A stretch of DNA of 64,000 bases. Origin: Halomonas citrativorans (GTDB lineage: Bacteria > Pseudomonadota > Gammaproteobacteria > Pseudomonadales > Halomonadaceae). The stretch spans positions 62,001 through 126,000 of the forward strand of contig NZ_FUKM01000017.1 of NCBI RefSeq assembly GCF_900163645.1, written 5' to 3'. The translations under genes were made by a program, and so were the position numbers. Shown here one piece after another: positions 9,167 through 17,760 of this stretch; the first letter of the stretch is position 1; the number at the start of each line of letters is the position of its first letter. The notes below the pieces were generated by a model. The model did not search any database and was not told the DNA's origin. It saw only the letters and a list, made by a program, of their open reading frames with translations.

Positions 9167-9835
9167 TTAAGTGACAAGCGCCAGCAGCGACGCCATCACA
9201 TAATCAGGCTGGCTGAGCTCAATAGGATCGCCATGGTTATAACCATAAGGCAGTGCGAGAGTGGCAAACCCGGCCGCCTTGCCCGCGGCAATATCATGAC
9301 GAGAATCGCCGACCATGAGACACTCACTTGGCGAAAACTGGCACGCATGCGCGGCATGTAAAAGGGGTAAGGGGGAAGGCTTCTTCTCCGCCAAGGTGTC
9401 TCCTCCTACCCATAGCGTAAACCATTCACGAATCCCGAAGTGATCAAGAATGGGTACAATAAACCGCTCTGGCTTATTGGTGACAAGCACCAGCGTAAAG
9501 CCCGCGCCATGCAGCGCTTCGAGTGCTGTTTTCACACCGGGATAGAGCGTCGTTAACGCATTCGGTGCCGCACCGTAATACGCCATAAATGCATCAAAGG
9601 CGCGCGCTTGAAGCGCTTCTTCAGGAGACCGGCCCAACGCCCAGGTAAGCGCTCGCTCCACCAGGATCGGCGCACCATTACCCACCCAGTCGCGCACCTG
9701 AACATCATCAGGTGCGGGAAAATTAAGCTCGCCTAACATTTTCTGCACCGCAACGGCCAAGTCAGGTACGGAATCAACCAGCGTGCCGTCTAAATCGAAC
9801 GCGACTAATCGTTTTCCCGCGAGTATTGAGTGCAC
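9167..9835 (-). CDS. gph: Phosphoglycolate phosphatase
   Basis: This HAD-superfamily hydrolase of 222 residues removes phosphate from 2-phosphoglycolate formed during DNA repair and photorespiration-like side reactions. Motif I FDLDGTLVDS holds the nucleophile Asp14 and Asp16; motif II is VLVTNKPE; motifs III/IV appear as KPSPLPLL and MVGDSRHD. Translation starts at a GTG with GGGAG placed about nine bases upstream. It would normally sit behind rpe, but here the divergent ndh gene separates the two. A different small-molecule phosphatase activity within the HAD family cannot be excluded. Confidence 0.9.
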   Translation of the reverse strand: MHSILAGKRLVAFDLDGTLVDSVPDLAVAVQKMLGELNFPAPDDVQVRDWVGNGAPILVERALTWALGRSPEEALQARAFDAFMAYYGAAPNALTTLYPGVKTALEALHGAGFTLVLVTNKPERFIVPILDHFGIREWFTLWVGGDTLAEKKPSPLPLLHAAHACQFSPSECLMVGDSRHDIAAGKAAGFATLALPYGYNHGDPIELSQPDYVMASLLALVT

Positions 9836-10008
9836 TGCCCTGCTCCCTTAACGCTGCCTTATATAAACATTGGCAATGGCACGCATACCATTTTCAATGT
9901 CTTAACCTGCCAAATTGCTCAGCATCTTACTGCGTCTATGGCGCTAGCGCATTAGTCAGAAGTGAGAGAAACTTCTATGCTAAAGCCAGATTAGCCAAGG
10001 AGAAACCA

Positions 10009-11307
10009 ATGGCCATACCCAGGATTGTTATTGTCGGTGGCGGCGCAGGCGGTTTAGCGCTTGCGACTCGGTTAGGGCATACGTTAGGAAAACGCAAACG
10101 CGCTGAAATTGTATTACTTGACCGCAATGCAACCCATGTATGGAAACCGCTGCTTCATGAATTGGCGACGGGGGTTTTAAACTCCAGCATGGATGAGGTG
10201 GATTATCGCGGACACTCGTCTGCGCATTTCTACCGCTACCAACGCGGCTCACTGCATGGTCTGGATCGCGAACAGAAAGTACTACATTTATCGCCTATTT
10301 ATGATGAAGACGGCAATGAAGTGCTCCCCGAGCGCACGCTAAAATACGACTTCCTGGTGCTTGCCTTGGGCAGCGTTTCCAACGACTTTGGCACTCAAGG
10401 GGTGGCCGAGCACTGCCACTTCATCGACTCCCCCCAGCAGGCCAAACTGTTTCAACGAGAGATGATCAATACGTTTTTGCGCTATACCGACCCCTCATTA
10501 CGTCAGCATACCGTGCTGACCATTGGTATTGTGGGTGGAGGCGCCACAGGGGTTGAGCTTGCTGCCGAACTTTTCGACGCTTCTCGCTTACTTAACGCTT
10601 ATGGGGTAACCGCGCTGGATCATCAGCAAATTAGCGTACATATCCTTGAAGCGGCGCCTCGACTGCTGTCCGGTCTTTCCGAACGCATTAGCCAGACCGT
10701 GCAACAAGAACTGGAGAAAATGGGCGTAACGGTGCATACCGACACGGCGATTAAAGAAGTCCAAGCCAACCAACTCATTACAGCCGACGGCGACATCATT
10801 GAAACCGACTTAAACGTATGGGCGGCGGGCATTAAAGCCCCTGAGTTTTTAACCAAACTGGGGCTTTCAACCAACAAGAAAAATCAGATTAACGTTGAAA
10901 AAACACTGCAGAGTGTTGATGACCCCAGCATTTTTGCCTTGGGTGATTGTGCCAACTGCCCGCAGGGTGAAGATGGCACCGTACCTCCACGCGCTCAAGC
11001 GGCTCATCAGCAGGCGAAACTGCTAGCCAAAAATATCAACCATTTGCTGGAAGGCAAAGCACTTAACGAATTTCACTACCGCGACCACGGCTCGCTTGTT
11101 TCGCTGGCACGCTACGACGCGGTGGGTAATCTGATGCGCAGCTCCGCATCGCGCGGCCTCTTTTTAGAAGGCTGGTTTGCTCGCCAGTGCTACGCATCGC
11201 TTTATCGCATGCATCAAGTGTCGATCCATGGCGTCCCGAAAACCGGGCTTACGTGGCTAGTCGATAAGATTAACCGCTACCTCAGGCCTCGCATGAAGCT
11301 ACATTAA
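10009..11307 (+). CDS. ndh: Type II NADH dehydrogenase (NDH-2)
   Basis: NDH-2 is a single-subunit peripheral membrane flavoprotein that passes electrons from NADH to quinone without pumping ions. The 432-residue protein begins at the ATG at 10009, where AAGGAG lies at 9997-10002; the frame is open for 61 further codons upstream but lacks a ribosome binding site. Two dinucleotide-binding folds are seen: GGGAGGLALATRLG near residue 8 for FAD and GIVGGGATGVELAAELF for NADH. FALGDCA closes the FAD site, and the basic C-terminus is suited to membrane attachment. It is divergent from gph, and its stop lies five bases from the end of rpe. Confidence 0.93.
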   Translation: MAIPRIVIVGGGAGGLALATRLGHTLGKRKRAEIVLLDRNATHVWKPLLHELATGVLNSSMDEVDYRGHSSAHFYRYQRGSLHGLDREQKVLHLSPIYDEDGNEVLPERTLKYDFLVLALGSVSNDFGTQGVAEHCHFIDSPQQAKLFQREMINTFLRYTDPSLRQHTVLTIGIVGGGATGVELAAELFDASRLLNAYGVTALDHQQISVHILEAAPRLLSGLSERISQTVQQELEKMGVTVHTDTAIKEVQANQLITADGDIIETDLNVWAAGIKAPEFLTKLGLSTNKKNQINVEKTLQSVDDPSIFALGDCANCPQGEDGTVPPRAQAAHQQAKLLAKNINHLLEGKALNEFHYRDHGSLVSLARYDAVGNLMRSSASRGLFLEGWFARQCYASLYRMHQVSIHGVPKTGLTWLVDKINRYLRPRMKLH

Positions 11308-11312
11308 GCGTC

Positions 11313-12008
11313 TTAAACCTTGGCCAGCGCCGCACGCATTTTCTTGATAACCGAGTCATAGCCGTGTGGGTCGCCGGCCTGGTGCGCGTTAAAAATAGCG
11401 GAGCCCGCCACAAAGGTATCCGCCCCTGCCGCTGCGATCTCGGCAATATTGTCGGCTTTTACGCCGCCGTCAATTTCCAAACGAATCGCTTTACCGGATG
11501 CATCAATACGTGCTCGCGCCTCGCGCAGCTTATCCAGTGTGCCAGGAATAAACGACTGGCCACCAAACCCTGGGTTAACGCTCATTAGAAGCACCATATC
11601 GACCTTATCCATCACATAATCAAGATAAGAGAGCGGCGTTGCCGGATTAAACACCAGCCCTGCTTTGCAGCCACCATCACGAATCAGCTGAAGCGAGCGG
11701 TCGACATGCTCAGACGCTTCCGGGTGAAACGTAATATAGCTGGCCCCTGCCTCAATAAAGTCGCTAATCATGCGATCAACTGGCTTCACCATCAAATGGA
11801 CATCAATAGGCGCCGTTACACCATGATTACGTAGTGCTTTACATACCATGGGGCCAATCGTCAGGTTCGGCACGTAATGGTTGTCCATTACATCAAAGTG
11901 GACAATATCAGCGCCCGCGGCCAGCACGTTATCCACTTCCTCCCCTAGGCGTGCAAAATCAGCGGAGAGAATAGAAGGGGCAATTAAATAATCATGCGCA
12001 GCGGTCAT
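11313..12008 (-). CDS. rpe: Ribulose-phosphate 3-epimerase
   Basis: Rpe interconverts ribulose-5-phosphate and xylulose-5-phosphate in the pentose phosphate pathway. The TIM-barrel protein of 231 residues shows [17 protein letters not shown] at the N-terminus, the metal-site motif [26 protein letters not shown] in the middle and [11 protein letters not shown] near the end. The start is the ATG at 12008, five bases after AGGAG; a GTG two codons upstream is an alternative. Upstream is a region of stacked inverted repeats shared with the divergent sulfate operon. Confidence 0.96.
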   Translation of the reverse strand: MTAAHDYLIAPSILSADFARLGEEVDNVLAAGADIVHFDVMDNHYVPNLTIGPMVCKALRNHGVTAPIDVHLMVKPVDRMISDFIEAGASYITFHPEASEHVDRSLQLIRDGGCKAGLVFNPATPLSYLDYVMDKVDMVLLMSVNPGFGGQSFIPGTLDKLREARARIDASGKAIRLEIDGGVKADNIAEIAAAGADTFVAGSAIFNAHQAGDPHGYDSVIKKMRAALAKV

Positions 12009-12042
12009 GGGCACTCCTGACTAGCCGTTGAAATGTGGGATA

Positions 12043-12123
12043 ACCAGGTGGTGCAGCGACAACCTGGTGATGCCCTTGGAAAACGGGCATTTTAACAGAG
12101 CAATTTAAAAAACAGGCTCTGTT
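12043..12123. repeat. Three stacked inverted repeats between rpe and the sulfate operon
   Basis: Three separate inverted repeats lie back to back: ACCAGGT/ACCTGGT (12043-12068), ATGCCC/GGGCAT (about 12070-12090) and AACAGAGC/GCTCTGTT (12094-12123). They fall in the likely leader or promoter of rpe. They could be leader hairpins or operator sites; none matches a regulator I can name. Confidence 0.5.
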
Positions 12124-12222
12124 TTGGCTACACATTGCAGTTAATCATTTCCAACCCTGTGTCTGACCCTCATCTTTACCAGCTAGGCACACCGTTATTT
12201 CCAAAAAGAATAACAATCACAA

Positions 12223-12251
12223 TTGTAATTCCACAATGTCAGGTTTAATCT
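12223..12251 (+). promoter_or_regulatory. Candidate sigma-70 promoter for the sulfate operon
   Basis: TTGTAA at 12223-12228 and TAATCT at 12246-12251 are separated by 17 bases and lie about 50 bases before the start at 12301. The AT-rich sequence just upstream would be a natural place for a CysB activator, but CysB sites are too loosely defined to call by eye. Confidence 0.4.
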
Positions 12252-12300
12252 TATGCCAATTGCGATCTATATCGTTTACCGCTTTAAGAAGGAGCTTGCC

Positions 12301-13311
12301 ATGACTCTGCCACTCTTTTTCCGCCGCAGCCTGCTTGCCATTACGCTAGGCGCTAGCATCGCTAGCCCTGCCATGGCGCAAGAGCGCGAAATGCTTAATT
12401 CCTCCTACGATATTGCGCGCGAGCTATTTAGCGCGGTCAATCCTGAATTTATCGCTTGGTGGCAAGAACAGAACGGCGAAGAAATCAGCGTTAACCAGTC
12501 CCACGGCGGCTCTTCTGCTCAGGCGCGTGCCATCCTGCAGGGTCTGCGAGCAGACGTCGTCACGTTTAACCAGGTAACCGACGTCCAGGTACTGGCGGAT
12601 GCTGGCTTGGTGAATGAGGATTGGCAGAGCGCGTTGGATAACAACGCATCGCCTTACTACTCCACGACGGCATTTCTGGTTCGCAAGGACAATCCCAAAG
12701 GAATTGAAAACTGGGATGACCTGGTAAAAGAAGATGTTCAAGTTGTCTTCCCTAACCCCAAAACGTCCGGCAATGCTCGCTACACCTATTTAGCCGCTTG
12801 GGGGTTCGCCGACAAGGAATTTGACGGTGATGAAGAGCAGGTTCAAGACTTTATGCGCACGTTCTTGGGCAATGTGGCCGTTTTTGATACCGGCGGCCGC
12901 GGCGCGACCACCAGCTTTATAGAGCGTGGCATCGGTGACGTGCTTATCAGTTTTGAATCCGAAGTGAATAACATTCGCCAGGAGTACGGCAGCGACGACT
13001 ACGAGGTGATCGTTCCTCCCATGAGCGTTTTAGCCGAATTCCCCGTCGCGGTCGTTACTGAAAATGCTGAGCGCAACGGCAATACCGATTTAGCGCAGGG
13101 ATACCTTGAGTATCTCTACACAGAAGATGCCCAGCGACTACTGGCGAACTTTAACTATCGCGTACATAACGAAACCGTGGTTGAAGAGTTTTCCGACCAA
13201 TTCCCGGAGACTGAGCTGTTCAGCGTAGAAGACGTATTTGGTAGCTGGGACGAAGTAATGGAAACGCACTTCGAGGGTGGCGCGCTGCTCGATCAACTAC
13301 AGCGCCGTTAA
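12301..13311 (+). CDS. cysP: Sulfate/thiosulfate-binding periplasmic protein
   Basis: This is the 336-residue extracytoplasmic receptor of a sulfate/thiosulfate ABC importer. A signal peptide ending in SPAMA precedes QER. Family motifs are MLNSSYDIARELF, SHGGSSAQARAI, LRADVVTFNQ and FPNPKTSGNARYTYLAAWG, which together form the oxyanion site. The start is the ATG at 12301 with AAGGAG about 10 bases upstream; an in-frame ATG at 12253 is less likely. It leads the operon with cysT, cysW and cysA. Whether it is the Sbp or the CysP paralogue cannot be decided by eye. Confidence 0.9.
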   Translation: MTLPLFFRRSLLAITLGASIASPAMAQEREMLNSSYDIARELFSAVNPEFIAWWQEQNGEEISVNQSHGGSSAQARAILQGLRADVVTFNQVTDVQVLADAGLVNEDWQSALDNNASPYYSTTAFLVRKDNPKGIENWDDLVKEDVQVVFPNPKTSGNARYTYLAAWGFADKEFDGDEEQVQDFMRTFLGNVAVFDTGGRGATTSFIERGIGDVLISFESEVNNIRQEYGSDDYEVIVPPMSVLAEFPVAVVTENAERNGNTDLAQGYLEYLYTEDAQRLLANFNYRVHNETVVEEFSDQFPETELFSVEDVFGSWDEVMETHFEGGALLDQLQRR

Positions 13312-13338
13312 CAGGACGTCAGTCGTTATCAAAACATT

Positions 13339-14193
13339 ATGAATCAACGCGCTTTACGACTAACCGGCAGCACTCGCGTGCTGCCGGGTTTTGGTCTTTC
13401 CATGGGTATCAGCGTGCTGTTTATCTCGCTGGTACTGGTACTGCCTATCACTGGGCTTTTCGGGCAGCTTGCCGAGCTAAGCCTTGCCCAATACTGGTCA
13501 ATTATTACCGAAGGCCGAGTGGTCGCAAGCTATATGGTCACCATGGGCGCGGCGGCGGTGGCGGCGTTAATTAATGCGGTCTTCGGCCTACTACTCGCTT
13601 GGGTATTGGTGCGCTACGAGTTTCCCGGCAAGCGGCTGCTGGATGCTTTAATGGACCTACCGTTTGCTCTCCCCACAGCGGTAGCAGGCATTACGCTGGC
13701 CACTCTCTATGCCAGCAGTGGCTGGATGGGGCGCCTGCTTGAGCCTTTGGGTCTTCAGGTGGCCTACACCTGGGTCGGTATCGCACTGGCCATGGCGTTT
13801 ACCAGTATCCCGTTTGTGGTGCGCACCGTGCAGCCCGTATTAGAAGACTTACCCGCTGAGGTTGACGAAGCTGCCATGTCACTGGGCGCGACCGACTGGG
13901 TGGCCTTTCGCCGGGTGATCATGCCGCATTTATGGCCCGCCTTGGTTACAGGAACAGGCCTTGCGTTTGTGCGCTCGCTTGGCGAATTTGGCGCGATTAT
14001 CTTTATCGCAGGCAATATGCCCTACGAAACGGAAATTACCGCGTTAATGATCTTCGTCAAGCTGCAGGAGTATGACTACGCAGGCGCCTCCGCAGTGGCC
14101 TCCGTGGTGCTGTTTGTTTCGCTCGCGCTGCTGCTTGCCATCAACATTTGGCAAGGCCGTTTTGTCCGCCGCCTGCACGGAGGTAAGGGATAA
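13339..14193 (+). CDS. cysT: Sulfate/thiosulfate ABC transporter permease CysT (CysU)
   Basis: This is one of the two inner-membrane channel subunits of the sulfate importer. The protein has 284 residues with about six hydrophobic segments. The EAA loop that docks to the ATPase is visible as EAAMSLGATDWVAFRRVIMPHLWPA, written here only to locate it near residues 175-198. The gene starts 27 bp after the binding-protein gene. Its TAA stop shares bases with the ATG of cysW, which points to translational coupling. Confidence 0.93.
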   Translation: MNQRALRLTGSTRVLPGFGLSMGISVLFISLVLVLPITGLFGQLAELSLAQYWSIITEGRVVASYMVTMGAAAVAALINAVFGLLLAWVLVRYEFPGKRLLDALMDLPFALPTAVAGITLATLYASSGWMGRLLEPLGLQVAYTWVGIALAMAFTSIPFVVRTVQPVLEDLPAEVDEAAMSLGATDWVAFRRVIMPHLWPALVTGTGLAFVRSLGEFGAIIFIAGNMPYETEITALMIFVKLQEYDYAGASAVASVVLFVSLALLLAINIWQGRFVRRLHGGKG

Positions 14194-15020
14194 TGCGTAG
14201 AATTGGTGATGCACCGGGCGTCAAGCGCCTGTTAATTGGCGCGGCGTTAATCCTGTCGGCGCTGTTTTTGTTGCTGCCGCTTGTCGCCATTTTCGCTCAG
14301 GCTTTTTCTCAGGGCGTGGCGACTTTCTGGGTCAATGTAAGCAATTATTTTACCCTGCATGCTATTGGTCTAACGCTGGTCATCGCCCTGCTCACCATTC
14401 CTATCTGCCTGGTGTTTGGCGTGGCCCTGGCGTGGCTGGTCACGCGGTTTAGCTTTCCTGGTCGGCGCATTCTGCAAACCTTGATTGATATCCCCTTTGC
14501 TGTTTCCCCTGTTGTTGCCGGTCTTATTTACCTGCTGCTTTACGGCCGCAACGGGTGGATCGGCAGTTGGCTGGATGGCCATGATATTCAGTTGATGTTT
14601 GCCTGGCCTGGCATTTTGATGGTGACCGTGTTTGTTACCTGCCCCTTCGTTGCCCGCGAGCTGATTCCGCTGATGCAGGCGCAGGGCTCGCGTGAGGAAG
14701 AGGCAGCCGCCACGCTAGGAGCCAAAGGATGGGCCACCTTTTGGCGAGTCACGCTGCCGAATATCCGCTGGGCACTGCTTTACGGGATTATTTTAACTAA
14801 CGCCCGCGCCGTCGGTGAATTTGGCGCGGTATCGGTGGTCTCGGGCGCGATACGTGGTCAAACCAATACACTTCCTCTTCACCTTGAACAGCTTTACCAG
14901 GACTACAATGCGGTTGGTGCATTTGCATGCGCGGCACTGTTAGCACTGATTGCCCTGCTTACCCTGGCGGCCAAGGCAAGCCTGGAATGGCGCGCATCGC
15001 GCCGGGAGGCGCTCTTATGA
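14193..15020 (+). CDS. cysW: Sulfate/thiosulfate ABC transporter permease CysW
   Basis: CysW is the second channel subunit of the sulfate importer. It has 275 residues, an N-terminal membrane anchor and five more hydrophobic segments. An EAA-type coupling loop ([20 protein letters not shown]) lies in the second half, followed by the family motif [15 protein letters not shown]. The gene overlaps cysT by one base and cysA by four (ATGA), as in a tightly coupled operon. Confidence 0.93.
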   Translation: MRRIGDAPGVKRLLIGAALILSALFLLLPLVAIFAQAFSQGVATFWVNVSNYFTLHAIGLTLVIALLTIPICLVFGVALAWLVTRFSFPGRRILQTLIDIPFAVSPVVAGLIYLLLYGRNGWIGSWLDGHDIQLMFAWPGILMVTVFVTCPFVARELIPLMQAQGSREEEAAATLGAKGWATFWRVTLPNIRWALLYGIILTNARAVGEFGAVSVVSGAIRGQTNTLPLHLEQLYQDYNAVGAFACAALLALIALLTLAAKASLEWRASRREALL

Positions 15021-16111
15021 GCATTCGCTTAGAAAATATTGCAAAACACTTTGGCAACACGCAGGCCCTTGAGCCTGTCAATCTGGATATCCATGAGGGC
15101 GAATTAGTCGGCCTTCTGGGGCCCTCGGGGTCAGGCAAGACCACGCTTTTGCGGATTATTGCCGGCCTTGAAAGTGCTGACCGCGCTACCCAGTCGGCCA
15201 GAATCATGTTCGGCGAACGCGATGTCACAAATGTACATGTGCGCGACCGGCGTATCGGCTTCGTATTTCAGCACTATGCGCTGTTTCGTCATATGAGCGT
15301 TTACGATAACGTCGCGTTTGGCTTGACGGTGATGGCCAAAAAAGAGCGCCCTTCCAGCGGTGAAATTCGCGCGCGTGTGTTTCGTCTGCTTGAAATGGTT
15401 CAGCTTGAACACCTGGCCAAGCGTTACCCCGCCCAGCTTTCAGGCGGCCAGCAGCAGCGTGTTTCTCTCGCCCGTGCGTTAGCGGTAAAACCCGACGTAC
15501 TGCTACTTGATGAGCCGTTTGGCGCGCTGGATGCCAAGGTACGCCAGGACTTACGCCGCTGGCTTCGACGCTTGCACAGCGAACTAAATTTTACCAGCGT
15601 TTTTGTTACCCATGACCAGGAAGAAGCGCTTGAGCTTTCCGATCGGGTCGTGGTGATGAGCAACGGGCGCATTGAGCAAATTGATGCTCCGGACACACTC
15701 TATCATTCGCCAAAAAATCGCTTTGTCTTCGAGTTTCTGGGTGACGTCAACCACTTGGAAGGCAGCGTTCGTAACGGCATTTTGACCTGCGGCGATGCCT
15801 ATTTGCACGTTGACCTACCCGAAGGTAGCGAAGAGCTACTTTTGCGCCCTCATGAGGTACGCCTGGCAGAACAGCCAAGCGATACCTGCCATCTACCGGT
15901 AGTGATAACGGCGATCTCCCCCGTGGGTGCCGAAGTGCGTGTTGAGCTGGAAGCTGACTGGCTGGAGAAGCCCTGGCTTGCGACCGTGCGTCATGCGGAT
16001 TTTGAACGTTTAGCGATGCGCCGCGGACAACGCCTTTATGCCCACCCGCGCCAGTGGCACCGTTTTAAAGACGGGGTAACGGATTCAGAAAAACAGACAC
16101 GAGCCGCTTAA
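15017..16111 (+). CDS. cysA: Sulfate/thiosulfate ABC transporter ATP-binding protein
   Basis: CysA hydrolyses ATP to drive sulfate import. The protein has 364 residues: Walker A GPSGSGKT at 35-42, a Q-loop in FVFQHYALF, the signature LSGGQQQR, Walker [13 protein letters not shown] and the switch His in [11 protein letters not shown]-terminal TOBE-like regulatory segment follows from about residue 240. The start at 15017 overlaps the cysW stop; an in-frame start 30 codons upstream would lie inside cysW and is rejected. It is the last gene of the operon, with a hairpin plus TTTT just behind it. Confidence 0.94.
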   Translation: MSIRLENIAKHFGNTQALEPVNLDIHEGELVGLLGPSGSGKTTLLRIIAGLESADRATQSARIMFGERDVTNVHVRDRRIGFVFQHYALFRHMSVYDNVAFGLTVMAKKERPSSGEIRARVFRLLEMVQLEHLAKRYPAQLSGGQQQRVSLARALAVKPDVLLLDEPFGALDAKVRQDLRRWLRRLHSELNFTSVFVTHDQEEALELSDRVVVMSNGRIEQIDAPDTLYHSPKNRFVFEFLGDVNHLEGSVRNGILTCGDAYLHVDLPEGSEELLLRPHEVRLAEQPSDTCHLPVVITAISPVGAEVRVELEADWLEKPWLATVRHADFERLAMRRGQRLYAHPRQWHRFKDGVTDSEKQTRAA

Positions 16112-16113
16112 AT

Positions 16114-16150
16114 CGCCAACAGCGCCCACCACTTATCCTGCTGGCGTTTT
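16114..16150 (+). terminator. Candidate terminator of the cys operon
   Basis: CGCCA-A-CAG pairs with CTG-C-TGGCG, with one mismatch and a roughly 15-base loop, and is followed by TTTT. It begins three bases after the cysA stop. Confidence 0.5.
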
Positions 16151-16180
16151 ACGTATAACAACGGCATAGTTGTTCAGGGG

Positions 16181-16208
16181 GCTCTTTGAAACAAGCTCTT
16201 TGAAACAG
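16181..16208. repeat. 14-bp direct tandem repeat, two units
   Basis: GCTCTTTGAAACAA at 16181-16194 is followed at once by GCTCTTTGAAACAG at 16195-16208. It lies eight bases before the left end of the inverted-repeat element. Confidence 0.7.
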
Positions 16209-16216
16209 GTTATCAG

Positions 16217-16355
16217 GGTTTGTACGAAAAGTTGCTGAGCGAAGGCCAGACAAGGCAAAAATCATCGAAAAAACGGAGTTTACATGGGTAAATGAGTATT
16301 TTGAGCTGATTTTTAACGCCGTATGGTCGAGCGCAAGCAGTTTTCGTACAAAGCC
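16217..16355. mobile_element. Non-coding ~139-bp element with inverted ends (MITE-like)
   Basis: The left end (GGTTTGTACGAAAAGTTGCT) and the right end are imperfect inverted copies: TTTGTACGAAAA at 16219-16230 faces TTTTCGTACAAA at 16341-16352, followed by GC-rich arms (GAGCGAAGGCC against GGTCGAGCGCAAGC). An inner pair GAGTTTAC/GTAAATGAG forms a central hairpin. There is no coding capacity. The build, two structured ends around a hairpin in an intergenic gap, is that of a miniature transposable or REP-like repeat. I have an impression of having seen similar elements in other marine Gammaproteobacteria but cannot confirm that here. No target-site duplication is clear. Confidence 0.6.
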
Positions 16356-16399
16356 TAGAACCAGTTATTGGAACAAACCGTTACTGCGGGGGAGAAAAT

Positions 16400-16993
16400 A
16401 TGCTTCGGCGCCAGTTTTTACGTCTTTCAGGAGTGCTGTTGGCAGGCCTCTGGTTAGCAGGCTGCTCAGGTCCTCAATACCTTCAGCTTAGCCCGGAGCG
16501 TAGTACGAACGTGCCGCAAACCGGGTCAGGCCAACACGTCACGGTCGTCGCCGTTGATGGTCGAGAAAGCGAGGTTATTGGTACAAGGGCTGGCGGCAGC
16601 ATGTCAACGGCTCAGATTACCGTGAGCAGCCATGAGCTTATTCCCCAACTGCAAGCAGAAGCAGAGCGCGCGGTTCACGATATGGGCTTTAACCCCACCA
16701 CTGAGCAGGCCCAAGGCAGACCCACGCTTACCCTGGAGCTTGTTAGCCTACAGTATGGTCGTGGCGATAGTGGTCAGCCCTTGGTAGACGAGGCGCGTAT
16801 TGAGGGCGTTTTCCGGGCCATTGCCCAGAATAAAGGCACCACGTATACCGGCACCTACACCTCGCGCCGCACACAAGGCTATGCCGTTAGGCCGGGCGAA
16901 GATGCTAATACACGTATGCTGAATGACCTGCTCAGCGACGGCCTTAACCGGGCCTTCAACGACCCAGAGCTTGGTCAGCTACTCGCCCGCTGA
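16400..16993 (+). CDS. YajG-type lipoprotein
   Basis: This is a predicted lipoprotein of 197 residues. The signal peptide ends in a lipobox LAGC with Cys22 as the lipidated residue; the next residue is Ser, so outer-membrane sorting is expected. The body, with TVVAVDGR, VIGTRAG, a TVSSHELIPQLQ segment and a C-terminal LSDGLNRAFND, matches the YajG family of outer-membrane lipoproteins. No activity is established for the family. The start has GGGGGAG-like purines about nine bases upstream. It is isolated: the MITE-like element is upstream and the broken tpm gene converges on it. Confidence 0.8.
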   Translation: MLRRQFLRLSGVLLAGLWLAGCSGPQYLQLSPERSTNVPQTGSGQHVTVVAVDGRESEVIGTRAGGSMSTAQITVSSHELIPQLQAEAERAVHDMGFNPTTEQAQGRPTLTLELVSLQYGRGDSGQPLVDEARIEGVFRAIAQNKGTTYTGTYTSRRTQGYAVRPGEDANTRMLNDLLSDGLNRAFNDPELGQLLAR

Positions 16994-17018
16994 TATACAT
17001 TGAGCGCGCTGGCACGCA

Positions 17019-17651
17019 CTACTTGTGTGGTCCGCGCCGCTCTAATGACCAAACAGATTCAGTTCGGCCCCGTTCATCGGGGCTTCCTTGCTCAAGCAGC
17101 GTGACACGAAAGTTGGGTGTAAACAATTGAGCCACTTCCTGGTCAGGCACGCTATACGGCGGGCCCGCGCCCTCACCCTCGTGCGTTATGCTAACCAACA
17201 GCCCAGCGGCTCCGGGCGGGACCAGCTGGGCCAAGTGGAATGCATAGCGCTCTCGCGTGGCAGGCGGTAACGCAATCAGTGCCGCACGATCATAAAACGC
17301 GCCTACTTCGGCGGCCTGGCGTATGTGCAAATGAAAAAAATCCCCACACCAGAGTTCCACGCTACCTTGACGTGATATTTCAAATCCCGCTTGGGTATAG
17401 CGCGATACAGGCGTCTGGCGCTGGGTCAAGAATTGCGCTATTGCCTCAGGCGCCAACTCAATGCCTAGCACCGGATGTCCCGCATCAGCCAGTCAGCGCA
17501 TGTCCAGGCTTTTACCACACAAGGGCACCAGCACTTTAGTGCCCTGCTCAACGCCCAATGTGGGCCAGTACTCAAGCAGCGCTGGATGTGGCTGAGATAG
17601 ATGAAAACCAATCCGGCCTTCTTGCCAGCGCTGCCGCCAGGAAGTGCTCAT
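17019..17651 (-). pseudogene. tpm: Thiopurine S-methyltransferase gene broken by an in-frame stop
   Basis: Read from the ATG at 17651, the frame encodes a full-length 210-codon TPMT. It shows STSWRQRWQEGRIGFH, KVLVPLCGKSLDMR and, further on, VLGIELAPEAI, GDFF and YDRAALIALPP, the expected SAM-binding and family blocks. Codon 53 is TGA (17495-17493) where the family normally has Trp, as in KSLDM-x-W-L. Everything after it remains in frame and intact to 17019. A single G-to-A change from TGG would explain it. Internal reinitiation at 17471 would give 150 residues without the first SAM-binding loop. Active enzymes methylate thiopurines and, in bacteria, selenium or tellurium oxyanions. A sequencing error or TGA readthrough is possible. 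Confidence 0.85.
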
Positions 17652-17704
17652 TAGACGCCCTTTTACCCTTGAATCCAGAACCTAAAAAACTGGTCCTGAT
17701 GCTT

Positions 17705-17760
17705 AGAACCTGGAACCTGGAACCTGGAACCTGGAACCTGGAACCTAGAACCTAGAACCA
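17705..17760. repeat. Heptamer tandem repeat, eight units
   Basis: Eight contiguous 7-base units: AGAACCT, then GGAACCT five times, then AGAACCT and a final AGAACC. The right end overlaps the last codons and the TAG stop of the SH3-domain gene (stop at 17752-17754). A period of seven shifts the reading frame with each copy, so it is a potential contingency-type repeat, though it lies at the very end of the gene. Confidence 0.9.
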
